NCBI GenBank assembly: GCA_016215105.1
Contig: JACRLJ010000002.1
Location: 1-64,000 of the forward strand
From: Candidatus Hydrogenedentota bacterium
GTDB lineage: Bacteria > Hydrogenedentota > Hydrogenedentia > Hydrogenedentales > SLHB01
Direction: 5' to 3'
Length of the DNA: 64,000 bases
The notes under the pieces are model-generated. The model was not told the DNA's origin. It saw only the letters and a list, made by a program, of their open reading frames with translations, and searched no databases. Of the stretch, positions 18,740 through 26,821 are shown piece after piece. Every line of letters begins with the position of its first letter. The stretch's first letter is position 1. A program made the position numbers and the translations under genes.

Positions 18740-19429
18740 ATCGAGAAATTCGCGGAACCCCTTTCCGAAAACAATCTATCCGAATCACCGCCGCAAAACA
18801 ATACCGTCTTCTGTAGCTGCAACAAAGGATTTGGCGCGCGCGCGCCTTTCACCTCGCGCAGCAGTCTCTCCGGCCGCTCCACGCGCATTATACGGACGCC
18901 GCAATCAATATGAACGTAAATTCATTTGGATTTCACGCTGTACTCATAGTGAACACGTACAATTTCCAATGTATCGGAATACGGCGATTCAGCGATTCAA
19001 CGGACACGAGGGGAAGACTTCGCAGAAGAGTTTTCCGGGAAGTGACAAATCGCTTGGAATTGAAGAATGCGCTAAGAGACAAGATTTCAGAAAGTAAGCG
19101 TGAGAAGACTCGTCTTAGTAGTTTCGCCACTCGAGCCCCGGCCCAAGGCGCCGAAGGTCCGCCAGATATTCGTCAGTACGCTCTACTAACATGCGCAGAA
19201 TTCTGCCGTTGTCGCACTATGCGCGAGATTCGTCCTTCTTCACTTTCACCCTATTCTGCATATGCGCACCAGGCGCCTCCGCAAGAATGATGGCGCAAGC
19301 GTTGCTTCAACAGGAGCCACGTAGTTTGTATGTCACAAATGGATAAGTTGGCGGTAGAGTGGCCGTTCACTACTGTGGGAACGGCGCCCTGTAGTCCAGC
19401 TTCGACGCAACCGAACAAGGAGTAAAACG
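18740..19429. other. Intergenic region before the secreted repeat protein
   Basis: About 690 bases with no supported gene. The sequence is more AT-rich than its surroundings, which fits promoter or leader function for one of the divergent genes. A ribosome binding site (CAAGGAGTAAAACG) immediately precedes the ATG at 19430. Confidence 0.45.
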
Positions 19430-21904
19430 ATGAGAAAACGCGCGGTGATCCTCCTGATCCTCCTCACGGCATTTGTTCCAACGGCGCTCGCCCGAACAGC
19501 GTATCTAACGAACGCAAAGGCGAAGTACCCATCTATTACGGGTACGAAACTCGACTCATGCACGCTTTGCCACAATTCCCCATTCGACGGCAGTAGAAAC
19601 CCGTATGGCGCGGACTTGCTCACTGCGGGATTGGATTTTGCCGCCATCGAGACGGCGGACTCGGACGGCGACGGGGCATCGAACAAGGACGAAATCGTCG
19701 CGTTGTTCTTTCCTGGCGACGCCTCCGACACTCCGCCTGCGGCTCCGGCTGACACTACCCCGCCGGTTCTGACGGTGCTGGGGTCAAATCCCGTGCATAT
19801 CGCTCAGAATGCTGTGTATTCTGACGCCGGGGCAACTGCCGTCGATAACGTGGATGGTAATATCACTGCCGCCATCGTAGTGACCGGTTCGGTGGACACC
19901 GCTGTGCCCGCAACGTACACGATCAACTACAGCGTGCAGGATGCGGCGGGGAACCCGGCCGCGGCCACACGCACCGTCATCGTCGATCCCGCCTCAGGGA
20001 CCGACACGACTCCTCCGGTGATCACGGTGCTCGGCTCCAATCCTGTGCATGTCGCGCAGAACGCCGCGTATACAGACGCCGGCGCGACTGCCAACGATAA
20101 TGTCGATGGCGATATCACTGCCGCCATCGTAGTGACCGGTTCGGTGGACACCGCCGTACCCGCAACCTACACGATCAACTACAGCGTGCAAGATGCAGCG
20201 GGGAACCCGGCTGCAGCCGCGCGTACCGTCATCGTCGATCCCACTTCGACGACCGATACCGTTCCGCCGGTGCTCACCGTGCTCGGCGCCAACCCGGCGC
20301 ATGTGGCCCAGAACGCCGCGTATACGGACGCCGGCGCGACTGCCGTTGATAACGTGGATGGCGATATCACAGCCGCCATCACGGTGACTGGTTCGGTGGA
20401 CACCGCCGTGCCCGGAAGTTACACGCTTCACTATCGCGTGCAAGACGCCGCAGGAAATGTAAGTGAAGCGACGCGTGCCGTAGTTGTTGATTCACCGACT
20501 CCGCCCCCTGCTGCAGCGTCGGAACTTACCGCCCAACTGGTGGCCGTCGGCGATGATCAACTGGCGTCGGGACGCGCGCGCTATGAAAACGAAATCGGCG
20601 ATGGGAATCAAGACGGTTCCCACGATGGCAGCGGCGACGGCGATTCGAACGACAGCAACTCGAACGACGGCGATTCGAACGACGGTAACTCGAATGATGG
20701 CGACTCGAATGACAGCGATTCCGGCAACAGCGACAAGAGCAGCCAGGCAGAATCTAAATTGGTGGTCGAGGTCCGCGGCGTGCTTTCCACTGAAACCGTC
20801 GAAGTCCGATTGAACGGTGAAATCATCGGCACAGCGTCGGTCGAAGAAGGCAGAGCCCGCTTCGAACTCAAGACCGAGCATGGAGACACAGTGCCGGCCG
20901 TTCAAAATGGCGACCTAATCGAAGTACTGCGCAGCGAAGACCAGGCTGTGCTGCTGAGCGGAAACTTCGCCGGCGAGGCGGATGATTCGCACGCGCAAGT
21001 ACCGCGTCAATCGGCGGACGTGAACCTGGACGGGGTGTACAGCTTCGCCGATCTGCGTGAAGTCGCACTGGCCGCGCTCGGCGAAATCCAGAGCATCTAC
21101 GACGTAGACCTCGATCACAACGGCGTCGTGGACGTCGCCGACGTGCAATTGGCGCTCAACGCGGGATGCGGTTTTGTTGACCATTACTTCTCGGGTGAAA
21201 TCGCCCGTAACGCGCGCATGGAAGCCCACCTCGAAGTCGAGTCCGATTCCAAGTCAGGACTCCACGGCAAGGCCAACTACGGTAACTACCAAGGCCATCG
21301 CAGTCTTCGCCTGGAGCTCGAGGGAACGCTCGGCGTTGCCCAAGTCGAGGTCACGGTAGATGGCAAAAGCCTTGGAACTGTTAACGTGACCGGCAACCAC
21401 GCCGGCGCCGTATGGGATACCCGCCACGGCGACACCGTACCGGAATTGCACGACGGTTCGACCATTGAAGTCGCGGACGCGGCCACGCATACGGTACTGG
21501 TCTCCGGACAATTCGAATTCCGGTCGAGCGACAGTGTCCGCCACTACTTGGAGTTCTACAACGCCGATGTCAACGCCGACGGCCGGGTGGACGCCGCGGA
21601 TATCCTGATCGCTTGGGCAGCGTCGTTGGGCCAGAACGTGGGCGCCGCTAACGCCGACGTAGATGGCGACGGCTCGGTCGACCAGGCCGATGTCGAGATT
21701 GTTACGCTCGTCGCGGCAATTTCCGGCTGCGGCGAAAGCTGCGATATTGACTCCGACGGCCAGATAAGCGCGTTGGACATACAGCAAGTGGTCAATAGCG
21801 CGCTTAATCTCGACCGTCACCCTGAGGATGCCGACGTGGATGGAGATGGCGGTGTGGACGCCGTCGATATCCAGTTGGTGATCAGCAAAGCGTTAAACCT
21901 CTAG
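19430..21904 (+). CDS. Secreted multidomain protein: CxxCH, DUF5011-like repeats, dockerin-like repeats
   Basis: An 824-residue exported protein. After a signal peptide (1-21) comes a segment with a single cytochrome-type CTLCH motif (about residue 41) and a calcium-type DSDGDGASNKDE loop. Three near-identical Ig-like repeats of 84 residues follow (about 108-355; each ends AAGN followed by a VIVD-like strand), of the DUF5011/HYR-like type. A low-complexity Asp/Ser/Asn/Gly linker precedes two repeats of a beta-domain (LVVEVRGVLSTETVEV and LRLELEGTLGVAQVEV). These alternate with three pairs of dockerin-like calcium loops (DVNLDG, DLDHNG, DVNADG, DVDGDG, DIDSDG, DVDGDG). The architecture suggests a cell-surface or secreted adhesin or scaffold binding calcium. 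No catalytic domain is visible. Confidence 0.85.
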   Translation: MRKRAVILLILLTAFVPTALARTAYLTNAKAKYPSITGTKLDSCTLCHNSPFDGSRNPYGADLLTAGLDFAAIETADSDGDGASNKDEIVALFFPGDASDTPPAAPADTTPPVLTVLGSNPVHIAQNAVYSDAGATAVDNVDGNITAAIVVTGSVDTAVPATYTINYSVQDAAGNPAAATRTVIVDPASGTDTTPPVITVLGSNPVHVAQNAAYTDAGATANDNVDGDITAAIVVTGSVDTAVPATYTINYSVQDAAGNPAAAARTVIVDPTSTTDTVPPVLTVLGANPAHVAQNAAYTDAGATAVDNVDGDITAAITVTGSVDTAVPGSYTLHYRVQDAAGNVSEATRAVVVDSPTPPPAAASELTAQLVAVGDDQLASGRARYENEIGDGNQDGSHDGSGDGDSNDSNSNDGDSNDGNSNDGDSNDSDSGNSDKSSQAESKLVVEVRGVLSTETVEVRLNGEIIGTASVEEGRARFELKTEHGDTVPAVQNGDLIEVLRSEDQAVLLSGNFAGEADDSHAQVPRQSADVNLDGVYSFADLREVALAALGEIQSIYDVDLDHNGVVDVADVQLALNAGCGFVDHYFSGEIARNARMEAHLEVESDSKSGLHGKANYGNYQGHRSLRLELEGTLGVAQVEVTVDGKSLGTVNVTGNHAGAVWDTRHGDTVPELHDGSTIEVADAATHTVLVSGQFEFRSSDSVRHYLEFYNADVNADGRVDAADILIAWAASLGQNVGAANADVDGDGSVDQADVEIVTLVAAISGCGESCDIDSDGQISALDIQQVVNSALNLDRHPEDADVDGDGGVDAVDIQLVISKALNL
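19751..20506 (+). repeat. Three 252-bp tandem repeats within the secreted protein gene
   Basis: Units begin near 19751, 20003 and 20255 and encode the three DUF5011-like domains. Long stretches are nearly identical in DNA, implying recent duplication or gene conversion. The third unit diverges most toward its end. Confidence 0.8.
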
Positions 21905-22090
21905 ATAAGAGACAGTTTCCGCAGAAATTGTGCGGTTGAGTGAAGAGCGGCGCCAGATGAATCAGTACTCTCCAAGGCGCCTTCTACCAGCGCAGACTCT
22001 GTCGCTAGTCCATACGTTCCGGCCCCTCGTACGCCAACCGCCGTTTGACGCGACTCGCCGCCACATGTTACTCTAGTGACGCTATTCATC

Positions 22091-22167
22091 GGGCGACTAG
22101 CTCAGTTGGTTAGAGTGCCGCCTTCACACGGCGGAGGTCACTGGTTCGAGCCCAGTGTCGCCCACCA
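22091..22167 (+). tRNA. tRNA-Val (anticodon CAC) with encoded CCA
   Basis: The acceptor stem GGGCGAC pairs with GTCGCCC. The anticodon arm is CCGCC-TTCACAC-GGCGG, giving anticodon CAC for valine codon GUG, and the T-arm is ACTGG-TTCGAGC-CCAGT. The discriminator A is followed by an encoded CCA. It is the integration target of the element to its right. Confidence 0.93.
22121..22167. other. Inferred attL attachment site in the tRNA 3' half
   Basis: The integrase gene ends inside the tRNA, antisense to it, which is the usual geometry when a tyrosine recombinase uses the tRNA 3' half as attachment core. The matching attR (a copy of the tRNA 3' end) is not found in this window, so the core is not defined. 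Confidence 0.5.
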
Positions 22168-23365
22168 TTACTAATTCATCGTAAGGCCCTTCTGGGTCTT
22201 TCTTTATGTCTTCCTGTGTTGCAGAGCTGGAATCGCCTGCAACATATTTGCAACACGGCGATGCCTGATGGTCCTGATCCAAGTGTTTCGTTGCAGCCTC
22301 CACAGCGCGACGTAGACGGGCGTCATCGGCGCTCGCGTACACCTCCATAGAAAGACTTGCCGTAGAGTGTCGCGCCAATTCCATGATCGTTTTCAGGTCT
22401 GCACCGGAACGCACCAACGAGTTAACGAACGCTTTTCGAAAACTGTGCCACGTTGCTTTCCCCTCCGGCGTCTGGTTGACGATACCAGCCGCACTGAGGT
22501 CTTCTTTGAGCGGCGCCCACGCCTCTCGCCCTGGAATGTCTAGCAAAGGCGCCTCTTCGGGACGACCTTGGTTGTTCGACCTCAATCTTTCGGCCAATTC
22601 TTGCGTGATTGGCTGTCGCGCGTTCTTCCGATTCTTCGTATAATCTGCCGCCAAGGGAAGTGATGGCCTGGAAAGATCTAGATCGCGTACCCGCAATGCA
22701 CGCAACTCCGATACTCTGTAACCGGTGGCGAGCGCCACTTCATACCAGAGACGGCGTTGCGGTGGCGCGACGCCCAGCAGAGAAGCGACCTCATTTTCGT
22801 TGAAAGCCCGATGTGGATCACGGGGTCTCGTGTCGATCTTTGCTAGCCCAGCCAAGGGATTACTTGGCAAATACCCCCGTCTAACCGCCCAAAGACACAA
22901 GGATTTCAACGCTTCGATGCGTAATGCCACGCTCTTTGGCGCATAGTGCCCACCAGATAACAAGTCCTGAGCCACCCTTTCGACTTTGTCCAGTCTGATA
23001 TCCACTAGTGACTTAAGGCCTAGCTCGTCCACCCACCAATCAAGATACCCTTCCTTAAGGGCGGCATTCTGTTCATCCCACGGGCGGCCGTCCTTTCCCC
23101 CTTGCGTACGTCCCCACTTCAAGTACGCCGCTATTCTCTCGGATAGCGCGTGATCGGCTTCGCTGGCCGGTCGTGGTAAAACGATTTTTTCACCTTTGCG
23201 AATCGCTCTTTGATCGGCCTCGACCTCAAGCGCATGATGCAACGTCTTTTGCTTATCCGGCCACCCGGTACCATAACGCCACCGTCCAGCAACATCTTTG
23301 AATTTGAATCTCCAGACCTTCTCCGGACGCCCATTTGGCCCTTTTCTTCTGTATACGCTGGCCAT
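22124..23365 (-). CDS. Tyrosine recombinase / integrase
   Basis: A 413-residue site-specific recombinase. The N-terminal part (1-150) holds an arm-binding/SAM-like domain; the catalytic domain has ATGYRVSELRALR (first Arg), HSFRKAF (H-x-x-R), LARHST (second His) and the nucleophile Tyr in MEVYAS. The start is taken at an ATG at 23365 with AGAGGG six bases upstream, seven codons after a possible GTG. The last residues (GDTGLEPVTSAV) are antisense to the tRNA, and the stop codon lies in its anticodon loop. Excision would replace this tail. It is last in a long minus-strand gene run. Confidence 0.92.
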   Translation of the reverse strand: MASVYRRKGPNGRPEKVWRFKFKDVAGRWRYGTGWPDKQKTLHHALEVEADQRAIRKGEKIVLPRPASEADHALSERIAAYLKWGRTQGGKDGRPWDEQNAALKEGYLDWWVDELGLKSLVDIRLDKVERVAQDLLSGGHYAPKSVALRIEALKSLCLWAVRRGYLPSNPLAGLAKIDTRPRDPHRAFNENEVASLLGVAPPQRRLWYEVALATGYRVSELRALRVRDLDLSRPSLPLAADYTKNRKNARQPITQELAERLRSNNQGRPEEAPLLDIPGREAWAPLKEDLSAAGIVNQTPEGKATWHSFRKAFVNSLVRSGADLKTIMELARHSTASLSMEVYASADDARLRRAVEAATKHLDQDHQASPCCKYVAGDSSSATQEDIKKDPEGPYDELVMVGDTGLEPVTSAV

Positions 23366-23578
23366 CGTTATCCCTCTTTGCGCCACGGACGCATTAGTAG
23401 CGAGGAAAGTGATACGCCTAGTCGCTTCGCCGAGGTCACTAGTCGCTTCTTCTCGCCTTTTGTCATTCGCACGTTGACCTGTTCACTATGCCTTTCGCTG
23501 GGCGATTTCGGTGGACGCCCCATGATCTGTCTGTTCTTCTTAGGCATAGACTTATGATACTTTCTGTATACGAATTAG

Positions 23579-23887
23579 TCAAGGCATGTTTTGCTTCAGA
23601 CGAGTCTGTCGTTGTTTCATCTGCTGGCAAGCTGCTCGTTGGCGCTCTTCAAAATGGTCCAGGATTGTCTTTACCAGCCAAACATGGCGCCCCATAAACT
23701 TAACTGGAGGGGGAAGTTCACCGCGTCGCACCGCACGCTGAATGGATTTCTTGCACCTTCCTATCAAACGTCCCAACTCTTTCGAGTCAATATAGGCATT
23801 TCCCGGAAGATCCGCTATGCCTGTCACTACGCCCATACTTCTGGATCCAGGATCAGTACTGATTTCGTCATCACCTACCGTGTTCAT
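23579..23887 (-). CDS. AlpA/excisionase-like HTH protein
   Basis: A 102-residue protein with a winged HTH of the MerR/AlpA type in its middle (about 32-85: YIDSKELGRLIGRCKKSIQR, then RGELPPPVKFMGRHVWL). Small proteins like this act as recombination directionality factors that favour excision or repress the integrase promoter. It lies directly upstream of the integrase in the same direction, which supports the role. Its 5' end overlaps the preceding small frame by 17 bases. Confidence 0.75.
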   Translation of the reverse strand: MNTVGDDEISTDPGSRSMGVVTGIADLPGNAYIDSKELGRLIGRCKKSIQRAVRRGELPPPVKFMGRHVWLVKTILDHFEERQRAACQQMKQRQTRLKQNMP

Positions 23888-24068
23888 ACGTCCTAGCGCC
23901 TTTGAGAGTTTTACCGCTTAAGTAATCGTCGTAGCACTTTTTAGGCTGAGAGAACTCCGAGCAATGATCGAAACCTCCCCGGCATTTGGCTGTCGGCGTA
24001 GAACGAGGCGCGCATTGCAACCGAGCGATACGCAATTCCATAAGAGCTTTCGTATTCTTGCTCACCAT
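23871..24068 (-). CDS. Small hypothetical protein
   Basis: A frame of about 65 residues starting at an ATG at 24068 with GAGG about nine bases upstream. The product is basic with three cysteines and matches nothing I recognise. It overlaps the start of the excisionase-like gene by 17 bases, which would suit coupling, but it could be chance. Confidence 0.35.
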   Translation of the reverse strand: MVSKNTKALMELRIARLQCAPRSTPTAKCRGGFDHCSEFSQPKKCYDDYLSGKTLKGARTYEHGR

Positions 24069-24188
24069 TCCGACCTGCCTCATTATGTTCGGAATCTTCC
24101 GTCTCCGGTTCTTCCTTACCCTTATAGACCGAATCACTTCACGTAATGATCTTTCGTGTCTACCTACCGCCTCGGGTCTTCTTCAGAC

Positions 24189-24422
24189 CTACCCGGCTAA
24201 CCACGATCCTAACTTCTGCTCTTCGTTGGATTCCTCGTTGGCGGCGTTGTGCCCAATCGAATCTGTTCGTATCTTGAGCGCAGATTTGTGGATTCTGCCG
24301 AAAGCGCGGCAATACGTTGTAAGTGCTTGCGACGGCGGATCGGCGTTGTAGCGAATGGAGTTGATTTGCGGGGCAATGCAGAGGCACCGTGTACAGATCC
24401 GTGAACACTTGGGTACCCTCAT
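24189..24422 (-). CDS. Small cysteine-rich hypothetical protein
   Basis: A 77-residue frame whose ATG overlaps the stop of the upstream HTH gene (ATGA), an arrangement that supports translation by coupling. The N-terminus has a cluster C-x3-C-x2-C-x-C (CSRICTRCLC) that could bind zinc. The rest is polar. No family recognised. Confidence 0.42.
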   Translation of the reverse strand: MRVPKCSRICTRCLCIAPQINSIRYNADPPSQALTTYCRAFGRIHKSALKIRTDSIGHNAANEESNEEQKLGSWLAG

Positions 24423-24787
24423 TTTTTGGCATGATCGGCATGCCACCTCTGCGCTGAGTCGAGAGATCTATCTCCATTTTTACTCAGGTACCGGTCCAGT
24501 TCTTCCCGGCGAAACCCGTAGCGGCCGGTGCTCAACGCGACGCGTTTGATCGAGCCCTGCTTGACGAGGTCATGAAGGTTACGAACGCTAATCCCGAGAA
24601 GACTCGTGGCTTGTTCCCGATTCAAGACGGCGCCGGTCAGTGCGCGCAGGTCTGCCCGCAGTCCTCGGACTTCTTCGATTAACGCAGCCATCATCGCATC
24701 GCCTGTGGCTTTGCCATGTCCGGTCGGATCGGTAATCGTCTCCAACACAAGTTCTTTCGCCGCCGTACTCTGTTTGCGCGCTTTCAT
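24419..24787 (-). CDS. HTH_17-type DNA-binding protein
   Basis: About 122 residues from the ATG at 24787; an ATG at 24829 is another option and the ribosome binding site is weak for both. A coiled-coil-like helix (ALIEEVRGLRADLRALTGAV) precedes an excisionase-type HTH (LNREQATSLLGISVRNLHDL, then KRVALSTGRYGFRREEL). Such proteins regulate element genes or assist recombination. It is one of two AlpA/Xis-like proteins on this arm, so one may act as repressor and the other in excision. Confidence 0.65.
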   Translation of the reverse strand: MKARKQSTAAKELVLETITDPTGHGKATGDAMMAALIEEVRGLRADLRALTGAVLNREQATSLLGISVRNLHDLVKQGSIKRVALSTGRYGFRREELDRYLSKNGDRSLDSAQRWHADHAKK

Positions 24788-25046
24788 TCCGTCATCGCCC
24801 ACCTTCACGCCGTTACATGCCAGACTCATGCCCACATTGTTTAGAAGTGTCAAGGGCGGCGACCATGCGGCAGCCCAAGACCTTTTCGTCGAATGCCGCA
24901 AGTGACGCGCAACGCCATTTTCCCAGTCGGGCATCAAACGCTTTCCTTAGCGGCTTAGCGCCGCGCCAGAAGATCCATGACTCGCCGTCATCGAACGGGG
25001 GCTGGGAGGAACCGAAGTGTCCCTCCCAGCCTCGTCAAAAGGCTGA

Positions 25047-25418
25047 TTACGTGCGCGCGTGCTCTACTATATTCGAATACACCTTGTTGCCTTCTACGGT
25101 GCGGTGCGCCACCGTTACGCGCAACGTCTTGCCCACCAGAGACTCCACGTCCATCATGCCATCGTGCGGCTGAACACCCAACACGCTCGTGGCAAGCTGC
25201 TTAAACAGCCGCAGTCCGTTCGGATGATCGAGATTGTAGTTCTGGTCGACCGTCATTCTGCGATCCTGACCTTCGATGATCTCGTACCGCACCCGCACAG
25301 CCGCGTCGCCGTCTGGCGTTGCGCTCTGGACCACCACCACGTGCTCTCCTTCGCTAGGAAGAGTCTTGTCGGGGTCGATTTGGTCGTAGAAATTGGGAAC
25401 TCGTACCAACTTCGGCAT
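25047..25418 (-). CDS. DUF669-like protein
   Basis: A 123-residue protein preceded by a strong AAGGAGGTGAA ribosome binding site. The C-terminal LVGKTLRVTVAHRTVEGN and SNIVEH region resembles DUF669, small proteins found in phage and plasmid replication or ssDNA-handling clusters. An N-terminal FYDQIDPDKTLPSEGEH segment also fits. The link to DNA replication is inferred from family context. It sits between a large hypothetical gene and an HTH gene. Confidence 0.6.
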   Translation of the reverse strand: MPKLVRVPNFYDQIDPDKTLPSEGEHVVVVQSATPDGDAAVRVRYEIIEGQDRRMTVDQNYNLDHPNGLRLFKQLATSVLGVQPHDGMMDVESLVGKTLRVTVAHRTVEGNKVYSNIVEHART

Positions 25419-25520
25419 CTGATTTCACCTCCTTTCCGATTAGTCTGTAGGACCAGCGCTAGGGCCACGCCCAACCACTGGACTGGCCGTGTCCGCGCGT
25501 TAACAACGTTCTTTGATTAC

Positions 25521-26336
25521 TCAGACCCATCCACTGGAAGACGCGTCGGGCTCGTCACAAGTTTCCGGTTCTTCGTCCTCCGTATCCTGTCCGTCATCCA
25601 CATCGTCGCCGAAGGATTGACGGTTGTCACCCATCCACTCGGGAGCAGGGCGAACGCGCCTCTCGCGAAGGGGTTCTGAAGCGACCTCGGAGCGATGCTC
25701 GCTCTCGTAAACGGCCATTTCTCCCCGGTACTGAGTAAATACGCGCTGCAACTCCGGGTCGTCCGGCGTGTAATCCTCATCCTCTAGTAGCGCGTCCGCC
25801 GGGGTGCGCGGCCGGCCAGCGCCGGCCTTTCGCAAAGCGCCATCCATGTCCAAGGAGTACAAGCGCTCCGCAGTAGAGCGCAGCGATTCTTTCAATTCCC
25901 TGAACTCCTCACGGTGTTGAGGAGAAACTTGCGACTCGTCCGTCCTCCAAGACACGCCCAATTCACCCATGCGCTCGGAAATTGAATGGATGCGGTCATG
26001 CAGCATCCCAGCCAGGCCGACCTGGTCCGGATCGGGCCGGCCGGCTGCGCCGTAATACGACATCGCGCCCCTCGCCCGGCCCATCGCCGCCAAACCCCCG
26101 GATCCGAAAGCGTAATCCTTGTCCTTTTTGTACTGCTCCCGCCACCTGCGGGCCGTGGAATCCACGAAGTCGGCGAACTGGCGGAACTGCATGCGATCGG
26201 CCCACCGATCCCGGGCATCCTGGTAGCCATCGCGGCGAGCCTGCTCATGCTCCTCGTCTGACCAGCGCGACGCCGGCGGCGCGTAGTAGCGCATGTCCAA
26301 GGCCGGATTCGGCGGCGGATTACGGAAAGTACCCAT
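25521..26336 (-). CDS. Hypothetical acidic protein
   Basis: About 271 residues, with the start placed at 26336 where GAGG lies 10 bases upstream; the frame is open to an ATG at 26489. The sequence is highly charged, with several predicted helices (DEEHEQARRDGYQDARDRW, REEFRELKESLRSTAERLY) and an acidic C-terminal tail (DDVDDGQDTEDEEPE). A glycine-rich AAMGRARGAMSYYGAAGR segment lies in the middle. I do not recognise the family. The acidic tail could bind a basic protein or DNA-binding surface. Confidence 0.6.
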   Translation of the reverse strand: MGTFRNPPPNPALDMRYYAPPASRWSDEEHEQARRDGYQDARDRWADRMQFRQFADFVDSTARRWREQYKKDKDYAFGSGGLAAMGRARGAMSYYGAAGRPDPDQVGLAGMLHDRIHSISERMGELGVSWRTDESQVSPQHREEFRELKESLRSTAERLYSLDMDGALRKAGAGRPRTPADALLEDEDYTPDDPELQRVFTQYRGEMAVYESEHRSEVASEPLRERRVRPAPEWMGDNRQSFGDDVDDGQDTEDEEPETCDEPDASSSGWV

Positions 26337-26571
26337 TTCTTCGGTTCCTCTCTTGGTGATGTGCTGGACAATCAACCACGCGAAGCGCATGGACAACACC
26401 GCCCAGCGGTTCTTTAGCATCGGGCGAAGCTTCGCATCTTCCTCAGCTATAGACCGGTTATCGTCCTTTCGTGTACGTTCCAAGCTCATCCTGGTCAGTA
26501 GAAGTGTTTCCTGGTACAGCTGTACGTACGGCTGCTTTCAGGCACCCAACCGATCGAGAACTCCTGCGACA

Positions 26572-26778
26572 TCATCTATCCCGCATCAGCCGGGCCAATC
26601 CAACAATTGTGATGCACAGAATGGCCAGCGCCCCGATGGCGTGAAGCTGGTCCAAGCGTGGCAACGACAGGTCAACCGTGCCAATTCGCACCTGGCGATT
26701 GAGGAAGGACCATATAAAATAGGCCGCAATGACAACTGCGACGATGCGGGCACGCGGGGGATTAAATGAGACTCTCAT
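26572..26778 (-). CDS. Small two-helix membrane protein
   Basis: A protein of about 68 residues with two hydrophobic segments (IVAVVIAAYFIWSFL and AIGALAILCITIVGLARL), separated by a short polar loop. GGAG lies just upstream of the ATG at 26778. It sits after the HerA-like ATPase gene and could be a membrane anchor for that ATPase or the lipoprotein complex (inference). Confidence 0.55.
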   Translation of the reverse strand: MRVSFNPPRARIVAVVIAAYFIWSFLNRQVRIGTVDLSLPRLDQLHAIGALAILCITIVGLARLMRDR

Positions 26779-26821
26779 CAAGCTCCATCCTCATCTTCAA
26801 GATCTGTCTGGATAAATACGT

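Noticed and set aside
20640-20740. Possible CRISPR or tandem DNA repeat
   Set aside because: The repeated GACGGCGATTCGAACGA-like units are codon repeats of an Asp/Ser/Asn linker; no spacers are present. No CRISPR array was seen elsewhere in the window.
20492-20905. Valine/isoleucine-rich minus-strand open frame
   Set aside because: Arises opposite the Asp/Ser/Asn low-complexity linker of the secreted protein.
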